Part shown: piece after piece, positions 21,951 to 27,233 of the stretch | How positions within the stretch are numbered: the stretch's first letter is position 1 | How the letters are laid out: each line of letters starts with the position of its first letter | IMG/VR virus record: IMGVR_UViG_3300040808_001284 | Location: 1 to 27,302 of that record | Reading direction: 5' to 3' (one strand) | Length of the DNA stretch: 27,302 nt | From: a virus | Program-made: the position numbers and the translations under genes | The notes under the pieces: model-generated | What the model was told of the DNA's origin: nothing | The model's input: the letters and a program-made list of their open reading frames with translations, nothing else | Database searches by the model: none

Positions 21951-22361
21951 ATGTTGTACTTTGCTTATGGATCAAATCTTGATGTGTTTCAGATGCAGCA
22001 CCGATGCCCAAAGGCAGAGCCGTTAGGTGCGGCTTACTTCCCGAATTGGAAGTTAGTGTTCCGTCACGTTGCCGATATCGAGCCGGAAGATGGTGCGATG
22101 CTGCCAGTTGGTATCTGGGATGTGACAGATGATTGCTTGAAAGCTTTAGATCGTTACGAGGGTGTAAAGCATGGTTTGTACCGCAGGGTATTTATCAATG
22201 GTCTTTTGACGTACCGCATGAATAATACCGACATTGCGCCGCCAGCCAAAGGCTACTTTGACACGATCATGAGGGGCTACAAAGATTTCGATCTTGACGA
22301 AACCTATTTGTGGGGGGCGGCTCTTGATGCCCAAAACCACATGACTGAAAAAACTGCTTGA
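21951..22361 (+). CDS. Gamma-glutamylcyclotransferase-like (GGCT/AIG2 fold) protein
   Basis: The 136-residue protein begins with FAYGSNLD, the phosphate/substrate-loop signature of the GGCT fold, and contains ALDRYEGV with the conserved catalytic Glu position. It ends after a FDLDETYLWGAAL segment. Such enzymes convert gamma-glutamyl amines or peptides to 5-oxoproline; in phages the substrate is unknown. The start at 21951 follows a GGGAGAG ribosome-binding site. It lies in the operon from 21465. The second operator-bearing promoter begins inside the last codons of this gene. Confidence 0.8.
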   Translation: MLYFAYGSNLDVFQMQHRCPKAEPLGAAYFPNWKLVFRHVADIEPEDGAMLPVGIWDVTDDCLKALDRYEGVKHGLYRRVFINGLLTYRMNNTDIAPPAKGYFDTIMRGYKDFDLDETYLWGAALDAQNHMTEKTA

Positions 22362-22386
22362 CAATGATTGCAATCATTGCTTGAGT
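22358..22386 (+). promoter_or_regulatory. Promoter with spacer palindrome GCAATCATTGC (weak -10)
   Basis: TTGACA (22358-22363) overlaps the end of the GGCT-like gene. After 17 nt lies TTGAGT (22381-22386), a poor -10. GCAATCATTGC (22370-22380) is a perfect inverted repeat at the same phase (7 nt after -35) as at 21465 and 26373. Because of its weak -10 it may need an activator, which could bind the palindrome. Confidence 0.65.
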
Positions 22387-22421
22387 ATATGTGTCTTAAC
22401 AAACAAAACGAGGTAACAACG

Positions 22422-22622
22422 ATGTTTGAGTTAATTGATCCAGCGTATCCAGATGCCGCAAGTGACGAGCGTCTGGTTCCGATCTTGTCTGAAATTATGA
22501 AGTTGCAGACCGAGATCCAAAGCGCACAGTGGGAAGGCCGCGATGCTACAGCGTTGTCGCAGCGGCTGCGGTCTTTAAACAAGTCTTACATGGATGGAGC
22601 GGTTTATGAGCCACAGTTCTGA
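22422..22622 (+). CDS. Hypothetical 66-aa protein
   Basis: The ATG at 22422 is preceded by CGAGGTAACAAC, a Shine-Dalgarno-like site, and follows the 22358 promoter. It reads ELIDPAYPDAASDERL and then a helix, VPILSEIMKLQTEIQSAQ, with SQRLRSLNKSYMDG near the end. It looks like a small helical protein of unknown function with no motif. Its last 17 nt overlap the next gene's start. Confidence 0.6.
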   Translation: MFELIDPAYPDAASDERLVPILSEIMKLQTEIQSAQWEGRDATALSQRLRSLNKSYMDGAVYEPQF

Positions 22623-22800
22623 AAAATGGTGCCGCGTTTGGTGGCGTGACGGTCAATGCGGTGAAATGTTCAAAGAAAATAAATTAGGTGAGATGGCCTT
22701 GCGTTATGGCTTTGATCCATATGATTTTGTCGCTAATGAACAAGTTGATTTAACAGACGGAGACGGCGATATCGTGGGGGGTGTGATCTATGACTGTTAA
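22606..22800 (+). CDS. Hypothetical 64-aa protein
   Basis: The ATG at 22606 lies within the upstream gene and has GGAG 7 nt before it. The sequence WCRVWWRDGQCGEMFKENK followed by GEMALRYGFDPYDFV is Trp-rich and acidic at the C-terminus (DLTDGDGDIVGG). No family is recognised. Its stop overlaps the protease start, suggesting coupled expression of the two. Confidence 0.55.
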   Translation: MSHSSEKWCRVWWRDGQCGEMFKENKLGEMALRYGFDPYDFVANEQVDLTDGDGDIVGGVIYDC

Positions 22801-23164
22801 ACGTATTGATATGGCGCTTCATGTGCAGCAGCTATGCGCTGAGAATAATATCACGGTAACATACCAGTCTATGCATGACGATGTTCCGCGTTACTACGCA
22901 CAGCCAGCTAGGCGGTTGATCTGCATTAGGCCAACAAAAAATACAGGGTACTATGTTAGTGCGCTGCATGAGTTGGGGCATATTCTTGGCGATAAACAAA
23001 AAAACGACAATACAGTGCTTGAAAGAGAGTTGTATGCGTGGATTTGGGCTAGACAAAAGGCTCTTGTATGGACTGAAACAGCGGAGCGCATTATGCGCCG
23101 TGCTATGGATAGTTACGGCTGGAAAGCGCACCAAAAGCAAGTGTGGGAAAGGACGTTTGTGTGA
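22790..23164 (+). CDS. ImmA/IrrE-like zinc metalloprotease (124 aa)
   Basis: The protein contains [12 protein letters not shown], the HEXXH zinc site, and about 20 residues later [10 protein letters not shown], an acidic segment matching the third zinc-ligand region of ImmA/IrrE (COG2856) proteases. Family members cleave repressors or regulators such as ImmR/DdrO, and several occur in phages. Here there is no N-terminal HTH domain, so it is the minimal protease only. The substrate is unknown; a host or phage repressor is a natural guess. It starts inside the preceding gene and its TGA overlaps the next ATG. Confidence 0.8.
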   Translation: MTVKRIDMALHVQQLCAENNITVTYQSMHDDVPRYYAQPARRLICIRPTKNTGYYVSALHELGHILGDKQKNDNTVLERELYAWIWARQKALVWTETAERIMRRAMDSYGWKAHQKQVWERTFV

Positions 23165-24030
23165 TGCAGGTAATTACGAGAAAAGAGGCTATCGCGCAGG
23201 GGTTGAGCCGGTATTTTACCGGCTTGCCTTGCAGTAAGGGAGGGGTTGGATACCGCAGGGTTACAACAAGAACGTGCCTTTGTGATTTATGTTCTGAAAT
23301 TAGGAACAAAAACGCAAATTTGCGCAGAAATTTAGAAAGAAAAAATAGACACCCAATGCACTGTGAGGCTCAAAGATTTATTGGTAATTGTAAAAGCAAA
23401 TCTGGCGTTGATGTCTCTTTTGATGAAGCAATTAACCATTTAAAATCTAGGCAACAAGCAGAAAAAATGGGGCAAATTCATTTCCACTCTAAAGTCCCAT
23501 GCAAAAGGGGACATATTTGTAAAAGGTACACAAAATCAGGTTCTTGTTACGAGTGCGAAAAGTCAAAAGGCAAGCGCATGGCTCAAAAGCACAAAGACAA
23601 AAGAAAAAAATATATGGAATCTTGGCGTCCAGCCAACAAAGATACAGTAAGAAAAAATTGGTCTGACTATTACGCAAAGAACGGAAAGGAAATAAGGAGG
23701 GTATGCCGCGAATGCCCTAAAAAACGCGCCATGGCAGCCGAAGCAAGGATGCGGAGAATAGCTAGGGTTAAGAAAGCCACGCTATCTCAACTAAAACCTA
23801 GTGATTTTAAGCACATTTACTTAGCTAGAGAAATCATGTCCATTGAACATGGGGTTGATTACGAGGTTGACCACTATTATCCCCTTCGTGGCAAAACTAT
23901 TTGCGGCCTTCATGTACCGTGGAATTTGCAAGTCATTACGGCAGAAGAAAACAGAATGAAACTAAACAAAATGCCGGAGGATTTCTATGGCGAAGATTGT
24001 ACACCACCAACATGGGAGGTCGCCGCATGA
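23164..24030 (+). CDS. HNH-type endonuclease with two zinc-finger-like modules
   Basis: The 288-residue, strongly basic protein starts at 23164 (TGATG overlap). It has two copies of a cysteine module: [15 protein letters not shown] with CLCDLC (about residues 18-45) and [14 protein letters not shown] with CYEC (about 110-140), each of the form PC-x-x-G...R...C-x-x-C. The C-terminal part has [25 protein letters not shown] and a terminal Asn-rich/basic helix with ENRMKLNK, the HNH core of homing-type nucleases (Asp-His, His and Asn positions). It would bind and nick or cut DNA and may spread by homing. Similar phage HNH genes are mobile. Confidence 0.8.
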   Translation: MQVITRKEAIAQGLSRYFTGLPCSKGGVGYRRVTTRTCLCDLCSEIRNKNANLRRNLERKNRHPMHCEAQRFIGNCKSKSGVDVSFDEAINHLKSRQQAEKMGQIHFHSKVPCKRGHICKRYTKSGSCYECEKSKGKRMAQKHKDKRKKYMESWRPANKDTVRKNWSDYYAKNGKEIRRVCRECPKKRAMAAEARMRRIARVKKATLSQLKPSDFKHIYLAREIMSIEHGVDYEVDHYYPLRGKTICGLHVPWNLQVITAEENRMKLNKMPEDFYGEDCTPPTWEVAA

Positions 24031-24236
24031 GTAAGAATGGCAGCCCGATGGATCGCGGGGCGGCAGACAGATACTATGGTCGCTCTTATGATCCGCATTG
24101 GTACCCAGATGGCACATATAATGGGGAAAGGGTCGAGTTAAAAGACATGACACCAGATGAAATTGTGTCTTACACTAAAGGCTACAAAGAAGAGGATAGC
24201 CGCAAAGATTGGGGCGAAGGAGTTAAAAATGTCTGA
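24027..24236 (+). CDS. Conserved small phage protein (69 aa, AADRYYGR type)
   Basis: The ATG at 24027 has GGGAGGT 6 nt upstream, inside the previous gene. The sequence [20 protein letters not shown] with [15 protein letters not shown] and KDWGEG matches a short conserved phage protein family that I recognise by its RGAAD-x-YYGR and PHWYP positions; its function is unknown. No catalytic motif is obvious. Four-base overlap with the HNH gene implies translation coupling. Confidence 0.7.
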   Translation: MSKNGSPMDRGAADRYYGRSYDPHWYPDGTYNGERVELKDMTPDEIVSYTKGYKEEDSRKDWGEGVKNV

Positions 24237-24525
24237 GCAAAATAGAATGTATTGGGGTCTAAAAGAGTTGCGGTTCCTGATGGATGAGGATGTTGCTCTT
24301 GATCGGATCAAGGAAAAGGTCGATGCGTTGATGAATGTATCGCTTGGCTGTCAGTGCAGCGAGCGGTATAACTATGTTGTTGACCAGCAGAAACGGGTTG
24401 TAGAGGTGGACGGGAGCGAAATTGTTCGGCTTACTACAGCAGATGTAAAGTGCCACTGGAACGTGGATCTTCACATGAGGCCCGGAACAAGTGAAATTGT
24501 TCGTATTGAAGCAAGGAGGGTATAG
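24229..24525 (+). CDS. Hypothetical 98-aa protein with two SEIVR segments
   Basis: GAAGGAG lies 7 nt before the ATG at 24229. The N-terminal 30 residues form a helix (LKELRFLMDEDVALDRIKEK), and the rest is beta-rich with LGCQCSERYNYVV. Two short repeats, GSEIVRLTT and TSEIVRIEA, both encode AATTGTTCG in the same codon phase. No family is recognised. The stop overlaps the next GTG start (TAGTG). Confidence 0.6.
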   Translation: MSEQNRMYWGLKELRFLMDEDVALDRIKEKVDALMNVSLGCQCSERYNYVVDQQKRVVEVDGSEIVRLTTADVKCHWNVDLHMRPGTSEIVRIEARRV

Positions 24526-24731
24526 TGGGAGTTCCGTCAAGAGAAGATATTATTGCGGCGTTGCGTCTGCCGGAAGTCGCGCCAGCAAAGCATAGGGTTC
24601 ATGTTAGAACAGATGTTATAACACCAGCGCAAAAGTCGGTGAAAGATCGGCTTAAAAGGTCTTGGGCTGCTAGCCTAGAAGATCAGTTGCGTAGGAAGGC
24701 TGGTGTGAAAAGGTCAAAATGGGATGGCTGA
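24525..24731 (+). CDS. Small basic protein, 68 aa, GTG start
   Basis: The GTG at 24525 is supported by AAGGAGGGTATA (6 nt spacing) and overlaps the preceding stop. Basic and helical, it reads VPSREDIIAALRLPEVAPAK, then AQKSVKDRLKRSWAA and ends in RRKAGVKRSKW, consistent with nucleic-acid binding. It is the last gene before the iteron-rich non-coding region. Function is unknown; binding the adjacent repeats is conceivable but untested. Confidence 0.6.
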   Translation: MGVPSREDIIAALRLPEVAPAKHRVHVRTDVITPAQKSVKDRLKRSWAASLEDQLRRKAGVKRSKWDG

Positions 24732-25017
24732 TCATGTGGTAAATAAATACCACATTAACCATAATTCGGTTAACTTTTACTTACCTACTTACCTAGTTAC
24801 CTATAGGTAAGTAAAACGTAGGTAAGTAATAAGTTACTGAATATATTAACGAAATCGGTTTACTTACCTGCCCCGATTTCTTCTGTAGGTAAGTTAAGAG
24901 TTGGGTGTAAGTCATTGAAAAGGCCTATGGTTACAAAGTTTCCTATGGTTACATATATATATATATGGGTAGGTAGTGTAACCTACCCCATATACGAAAG
25001 TTAGAAAGACGCGCAAC
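24732..25017 (+). repeat. Iteron- and inverted-repeat-rich non-coding region (candidate origin or terminase site)
   Basis: No gene is visible in 286 nt. ACTTACCT is present in three tandem copies (24779-24802, third copy AGTTACCT), and its complement AGGTAAGT occurs at 24805, 24820 and 24887; a further ACTTACCT is at 24862. Inverted repeats: ATGTGGTA/TACCACAT (24734-24755), TTAACC/GGTTAA (24755-24773), GAAATCGG/CCGATTTC with an iteron in the loop (24851-24880) and GGGTAGGT/ACCTACCC (24967-24988). CCTATGGTTACA is directly repeated 18 bp apart (24924 and 24942), followed by an (AT)n tract. Such density fits a replication origin or packaging/terminase recognition site next to the small terminase gene. 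Confidence 0.75.
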
Positions 25018-25323
25018 ATGCAACAAAACGGACTGAGTTCTTGCTCGATATGCAGCAAGCTTCATGATGCAGGAAATCTGATTGAGTTGAACGGCAACGC
25101 TATCTGCTTTCCGTGTTCAATGTATGTGCAGTGGGAAGATATTGATGAGGTGCGCAGGCCAAGTGATTACGATGACGCTTTGGATCAGCAGCACGAAAAT
25201 AAAATCATTTCACTTATGCTAGAATTTGCGGGGCTTCAAGAAACAGCGTCAGGGGTGATATACTACCCAGACGAACACCACGATAATGTTTACCATTTAG
25301 TGGGAACGAATAGAGAGGATTGA
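25018..25323 (+). CDS. Zinc-finger-like protein, 101 aa
   Basis: The ATG at 25018 follows the iteron region; the upstream ribosome-binding site is weak. Residues ~9-36 have CSICSKLHDAG and AICFPC, two CxxC pairs consistent with a zinc ribbon or LIM-like knuckle. The rest is acidic and helical (DYDDALDQQHENKIISLMLEF) with a final HHDNVYHL. No precise family is named. It is immediately upstream of the small terminase gene, so it may belong to packaging or to early control. Confidence 0.6.
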   Translation: MQQNGLSSCSICSKLHDAGNLIELNGNAICFPCSMYVQWEDIDEVRRPSDYDDALDQQHENKIISLMLEFAGLQETASGVIYYPDEHHDNVYHLVGTNRED

Positions 25324-25325
25324 AT

Positions 25326-25865
25326 ATGCCAAAGGTCGGAGAAGATTTGCCAAAAGAAATGCGCCTTGCGGGATACAAAAGGCTCAAGCCAATACAGCAG
25401 GAGTTCTTAAACAATTACTTGCATAAAGACATGACACAGACAGCAGCAGCGAGAGAGGCGGGATATAAGAATGCCTCCGTGTCCGCTGTACGGCTGCTAA
25501 AAAACCCAGTGGTGGCAGAACGCCTGCAAGAGATGCGCCTAGAGACACAGGCCAAATTTGGCGTAACAATCGACAAGTCTATTCGGGATTTAAAAAAGCT
25601 TCGGGATCAAGCGTGGGAGAACGGGCGATTTAGCGAAGCTATTCGTGCTGAAGAGCTGCGTTTGAAGGCAGCAGGGCTACTTATCAACAAGCAGCACGTT
25701 GTCAAGGAGGATATTACAGCACAAACAAAAGAACAAATTGCCGATAAATTGGCTGAATTCAAGCGTTTGGCTGAGTCGCGCATGGTAAACGTAACACCAG
25801 ATGTAGACGTTATCGAGCATGAACCACAAAATATAGTGGATGATACAGAGGATGCGGTAGAATAG
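25326..25865 (+). CDS. Terminase small subunit (TerS-like)
   Basis: The ATG at 25326 follows GAGAGGA by about 6 nt. The 179-aa protein has the small-terminase pattern LKPIQQEFLNNYLHKDMTQTAAAREAGY followed by VRLLKNPVVAERLQEM, the HTH DNA-binding region of Terminase_2-type subunits. The middle is a charged coiled-coil-prone helix and the C-terminus is acidic. It would recognise the packaging site and load the large subunit, which is not in this window. The iteron region 300 bp upstream is an obvious candidate target. Identification is by motif, without a search. Confidence 0.85.
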   Translation: MPKVGEDLPKEMRLAGYKRLKPIQQEFLNNYLHKDMTQTAAAREAGYKNASVSAVRLLKNPVVAERLQEMRLETQAKFGVTIDKSIRDLKKLRDQAWENGRFSEAIRAEELRLKAAGLLINKQHVVKEDITAQTKEQIADKLAEFKRLAESRMVNVTPDVDVIEHEPQNIVDDTEDAVE

Positions 25866-26077
25866 TACCACACACCCCGTGCGGGGGGAGGAGGCGGTCT
25901 TCGGGGCCTGCTCGGGGCCTTGTAGGCGTAGATTTGTTCGGGTTCGGGGCCTGAATCGGGCCTTTTCGGGGCCTCGGGCTAGGGTTTCTGAGGGTTTGCG
26001 GGCGCTCTTCTCCGATGACAAACGGGGCCTGCTCTGGATCGGGCCTCGGGAACCGTATAATTGTTCGGGATCGGGCC

Positions 26078-26143
26078 GGGAATCAGCAGCTCGTACGGGA
26101 AAACGTACGCATAGACACTAGTGGCAATGTAGGCATCGGGACG
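26078..26143 (+). pseudogene. Tail-fibre coding fragment (RIDTSGNVGIGT)
   Basis: The + frame from 26078 encodes 22 residues ending RIDTSGNVGIGT, a motif characteristic of phage tail fibre and S74-containing proteins. It lies in GC-rich non-coding DNA with no flanking fibre domain. It is best read as a relic or a captured recombination segment rather than a functional gene. Confidence 0.6.
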
Positions 26144-26148
26144 GGACA

Positions 26149-26160
26149 GAACAATTGTTC
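26149..26160. repeat. Perfect palindrome GAACAATTGTTC (copy 1)
   Basis: Twelve-base perfect inverted repeat, followed by G to form AATTGTTCG (26153-26161). GAAC-N4-GTTC geometry resembles known repressor sites, but no regulator is identified. Confidence 0.8.
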
Positions 26161-26219
26161 GGAATCGGGGGTTGACCCCGGGCCTGAATCGGGACATCAT
26201 TGAGTCCTCCCTTGGTCTG

Positions 26220-26256
26220 CCCCTGGTACAGTCTCCTCCGTGCCAGGGGCTTTCTC
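26220..26256 (+). terminator. Strong hairpin, possible terminator of the terminase transcript
   Basis: CCCCTGGTAC (26220-26229) pairs with GTGCCAGGGG (26240-26249), ten pairs with one G-U, around a 10-nt loop. Only CTTTCTC follows, a weak T-tract, so terminator function is uncertain. Confidence 0.5.
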
Positions 26257-26274
26257 GTCCCCGGGCCTGAATAC

Positions 26275-26286
26275 GAACAATTGTTC
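26275..26286. repeat. Perfect palindrome GAACAATTGTTC (copy 2)
   Basis: A second perfect copy, 126 bp after the first, preceded by CG to give CGAACAATT. It follows CCCCGGGCCTGAAT (26259-26272). A similar arrangement recurs at 27234-27261. Confidence 0.8.
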
Positions 26287-26309
26287 TGCTTGCCCCCGGC
26301 CCGCAGTGC

Positions 26310-26339
26310 AGCAACGGCAATGTAGGTATTGGGACAACA
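26310..26339 (+). pseudogene. Second tail-fibre coding fragment (SNGNVGIGTT)
   Basis: In a different frame from the first, the DNA encodes SNGNVGIGTT. The 20 bases shared with 26123-26142 differ at two positions, both third codon positions in GNVGIGT. The remains of two fibre sequences, or a diverged duplication, lie in non-coding DNA. Confidence 0.55.
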
Positions 26340-26372
26340 AAATCTTTTTTTTATTTTTTGTTGTTTTTCTTG

Positions 26373-26402
26373 TTGACACTATCTGCAATAGTTGCTTATA
26401 TA
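26373..26402 (+). promoter_or_regulatory. Sigma70-like promoter with spacer palindrome (GCAATAGTTGC)
   Basis: TTGACA (26373-26378), then TTATAT (26396-26401) after 17 nt. GCAATAGTTGC (26385-26395), one mismatch from a perfect inverted repeat, begins 7 nt after the -35, as at 21465 and 22358. The leader GCTTAACAAAGGAGG (26410-26424) is identical to that at 21502. It drives the gene at 26430. Confidence 0.8.
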
Positions 26403-26429
26403 TGGGTGTGCTTAACAAAGGAGGACGAA

Positions 26430-26594
26430 ATGAACCCTTTATTTTTTTCTGGCGAACTGCCAATGGATCACGGACCTTGCCTTAATCACGAGGCAAGAAG
26501 TTTAGCTGATTACTGGGTTGAGATTGGTGAGGTTTTAAATTGGGATCATGCATATGAAAGTGCATGGGAGTGCATTGAAGGGAGAGCGAAATGA
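26430..26594 (+). CDS. Hypothetical 54-aa protein, first gene of the 26373 promoter
   Basis: The ATG at 26430 has AAGGAGG 6 nt upstream. The sequence FFSGELPMDHGPCLNHEARSLADYWV continues helical and acidic (GEVLNWDHAYESAWECIEG). No family is recognised. Its stop overlaps the next ATG (ATGA). It is likely expressed early with the following three small genes. Confidence 0.65.
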   Translation: MNPLFFSGELPMDHGPCLNHEARSLADYWVEIGEVLNWDHAYESAWECIEGRAK

Positions 26595-26815
26595 AAACAC
26601 CACAAGTAAAGCCTGATTGGAAAACTGGCATCTATATTGGTAACGGTGTAGTCGCCGTACCTACAGCAGACCAGAAGGTACAAGCGGTAGTAGACGCAAT
26701 TAACTGTGTAATGGAGGGAATTGGCGTAGACGAGGGCGATAATCAGGAAGCTATGTTGCACGAGTTAGCATGGCAGTTGGTAAATGTGACGAGGGGAGAA
26801 AAAAATGAAAACTAA
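26591..26815 (+). CDS. Hypothetical 74-aa protein
   Basis: Coupled to the gene before it (ATGA). Central segment GIYIGNGVVAVPTADQKVQ followed by a helix AVVDAINCVMEGIGVD suggests a small alpha/beta fold; the C-terminus is acidic. No family is recognised. Its 3' end overlaps the next gene by 11 nt. Confidence 0.6.
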   Translation: MKTPQVKPDWKTGIYIGNGVVAVPTADQKVQAVVDAINCVMEGIGVDEGDNQEAMLHELAWQLVNVTRGEKNEN

Positions 26816-26993
26816 AACATATGATGTGCAAATCGAGGCCATTGTCACCAAGACAATTCGCGTCAATGCGATTGATGAGGATGCTGCCTATGAACTGGCG
26901 CATGAATTTTTCGTTGTTGCTAATGACGGAAATGAAGAGCGTTACGAGCAGAATGAAAAAAACATCTGGGAAGTGGAGGAAGGAAATGCGTAA
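26805..26993 (+). CDS. Hypothetical 62-aa protein (possibly DpnD/PcfM-like)
   Basis: The sequence starts with YDVQIEAIVTKTIRVNAIDEDAAYELA, which has the beta-strand then helix layout of the small DpnD/PcfM-like C-terminal family; the match is weak and only by pattern. The C-terminal half is acidic. The ribosome-binding site GAGGGG lies ~8 nt upstream. Function is unknown. Confidence 0.5.
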   Translation: MKTKTYDVQIEAIVTKTIRVNAIDEDAAYELAHEFFVVANDGNEERYEQNEKNIWEVEEGNA

Positions 26994-27156
26994 GCTAGGT
27001 AACACATTAATCGGGATCGGGTTCATTGGGCTGTGCTTTGCATCGGCTGTGGAGCCAGACCCAGCAGTAACGGGATCATTCTTCGTTCACGCGGGCATCA
27101 TTATGATCTTCGCGCTAACGATGGTAACGGGAGTCGTCACTGCTCGGGCTTCATAA
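26986..27156 (+). CDS. Small membrane protein, 56 aa
   Basis: The ATG at 26986 follows GGAGGAAGGAA and overlaps the previous stop. Two hydrophobic segments are visible: NTLIGIGFIGLCFASAV (about residues 6-22) and FVHAGIIMIFALTMVTGVV (about 33-51), separated by a short polar/acidic loop (EPDPAVTGS). A hairpin membrane protein of this size could be a holin, but no holin signature or lysis neighbour supports this; an early-expressed membrane effector is equally possible. Confidence 0.65.
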   Translation: MRKLGNTLIGIGFIGLCFASAVEPDPAVTGSFFVHAGIIMIFALTMVTGVVTARAS

Positions 27157-27192
27157 CCCGAACAATTTCTGAATCGGGCTTCGGCTCGGTCG

Positions 27193-27232
27193 CAGCAGCA
27201 CGGGTTCTGGTTCCTGTGCTGCTGTTTTTTTT
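27193..27232 (+). terminator. Rho-independent terminator
   Basis: CAGCAGCAC (27193-27201) pairs perfectly with GTGCTGCTG (27216-27224), followed directly by eight T residues. It ends the operon from the 26373 promoter. Confidence 0.9.
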
Positions 27233-27233
27233 G

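Larger units (their letters stand above)
25866..26372 (+). repeat. GC-rich repetitive non-coding region
   Basis: Between the terminase gene and the 26373 promoter I see no convincing gene. The composition (CGGGG, GGGCC) differs from the AT-rich genes around it. Elements built on GGGCCTGAA recur: 25947, 26180 and 26262 within it, with a further CCCCGGGCCTGAA at 27234. Two perfect GAACAATTGTTC palindromes (26149-26160, 26275-26286), several short hairpins and two tail-fibre-like fragments lie here, listed separately. Confidence 0.7.

Noticed and set aside
24779-24894. CRISPR array
   Set aside because: The repeats are 8-10 bp, closely packed and in both orientations, without regular spacers, and the Cas4-like gene belongs to the recombination module.
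24732-25017. tRNA gene or tRNA-like attachment site
   Set aside because: No cloverleaf, T-loop (GTTCRA) or acceptor stem can be drawn; the structures are simple inverted repeats.
26015-26203. A functional 62-codon gene carrying the fibre-like motif
   Set aside because: It lacks a ribosome-binding site, runs through GC-rich repeat DNA and has no complete domain; only the fragment at 26078-26143 looks coding in origin.
26149-26286. LexA (SOS) boxes
   Set aside because: GAAC-N4-GTTC has the geometry of Gram-positive LexA sites, but the central bases do not fit well, no promoter sits beside them, and the host type is unknown.
26078-26339. Diversity-generating retroelement for the tail fibre
   Set aside because: The two similar tracts suggest template and variable repeats, but no reverse transcriptase was seen and the differences are synonymous rather than adenine-directed.
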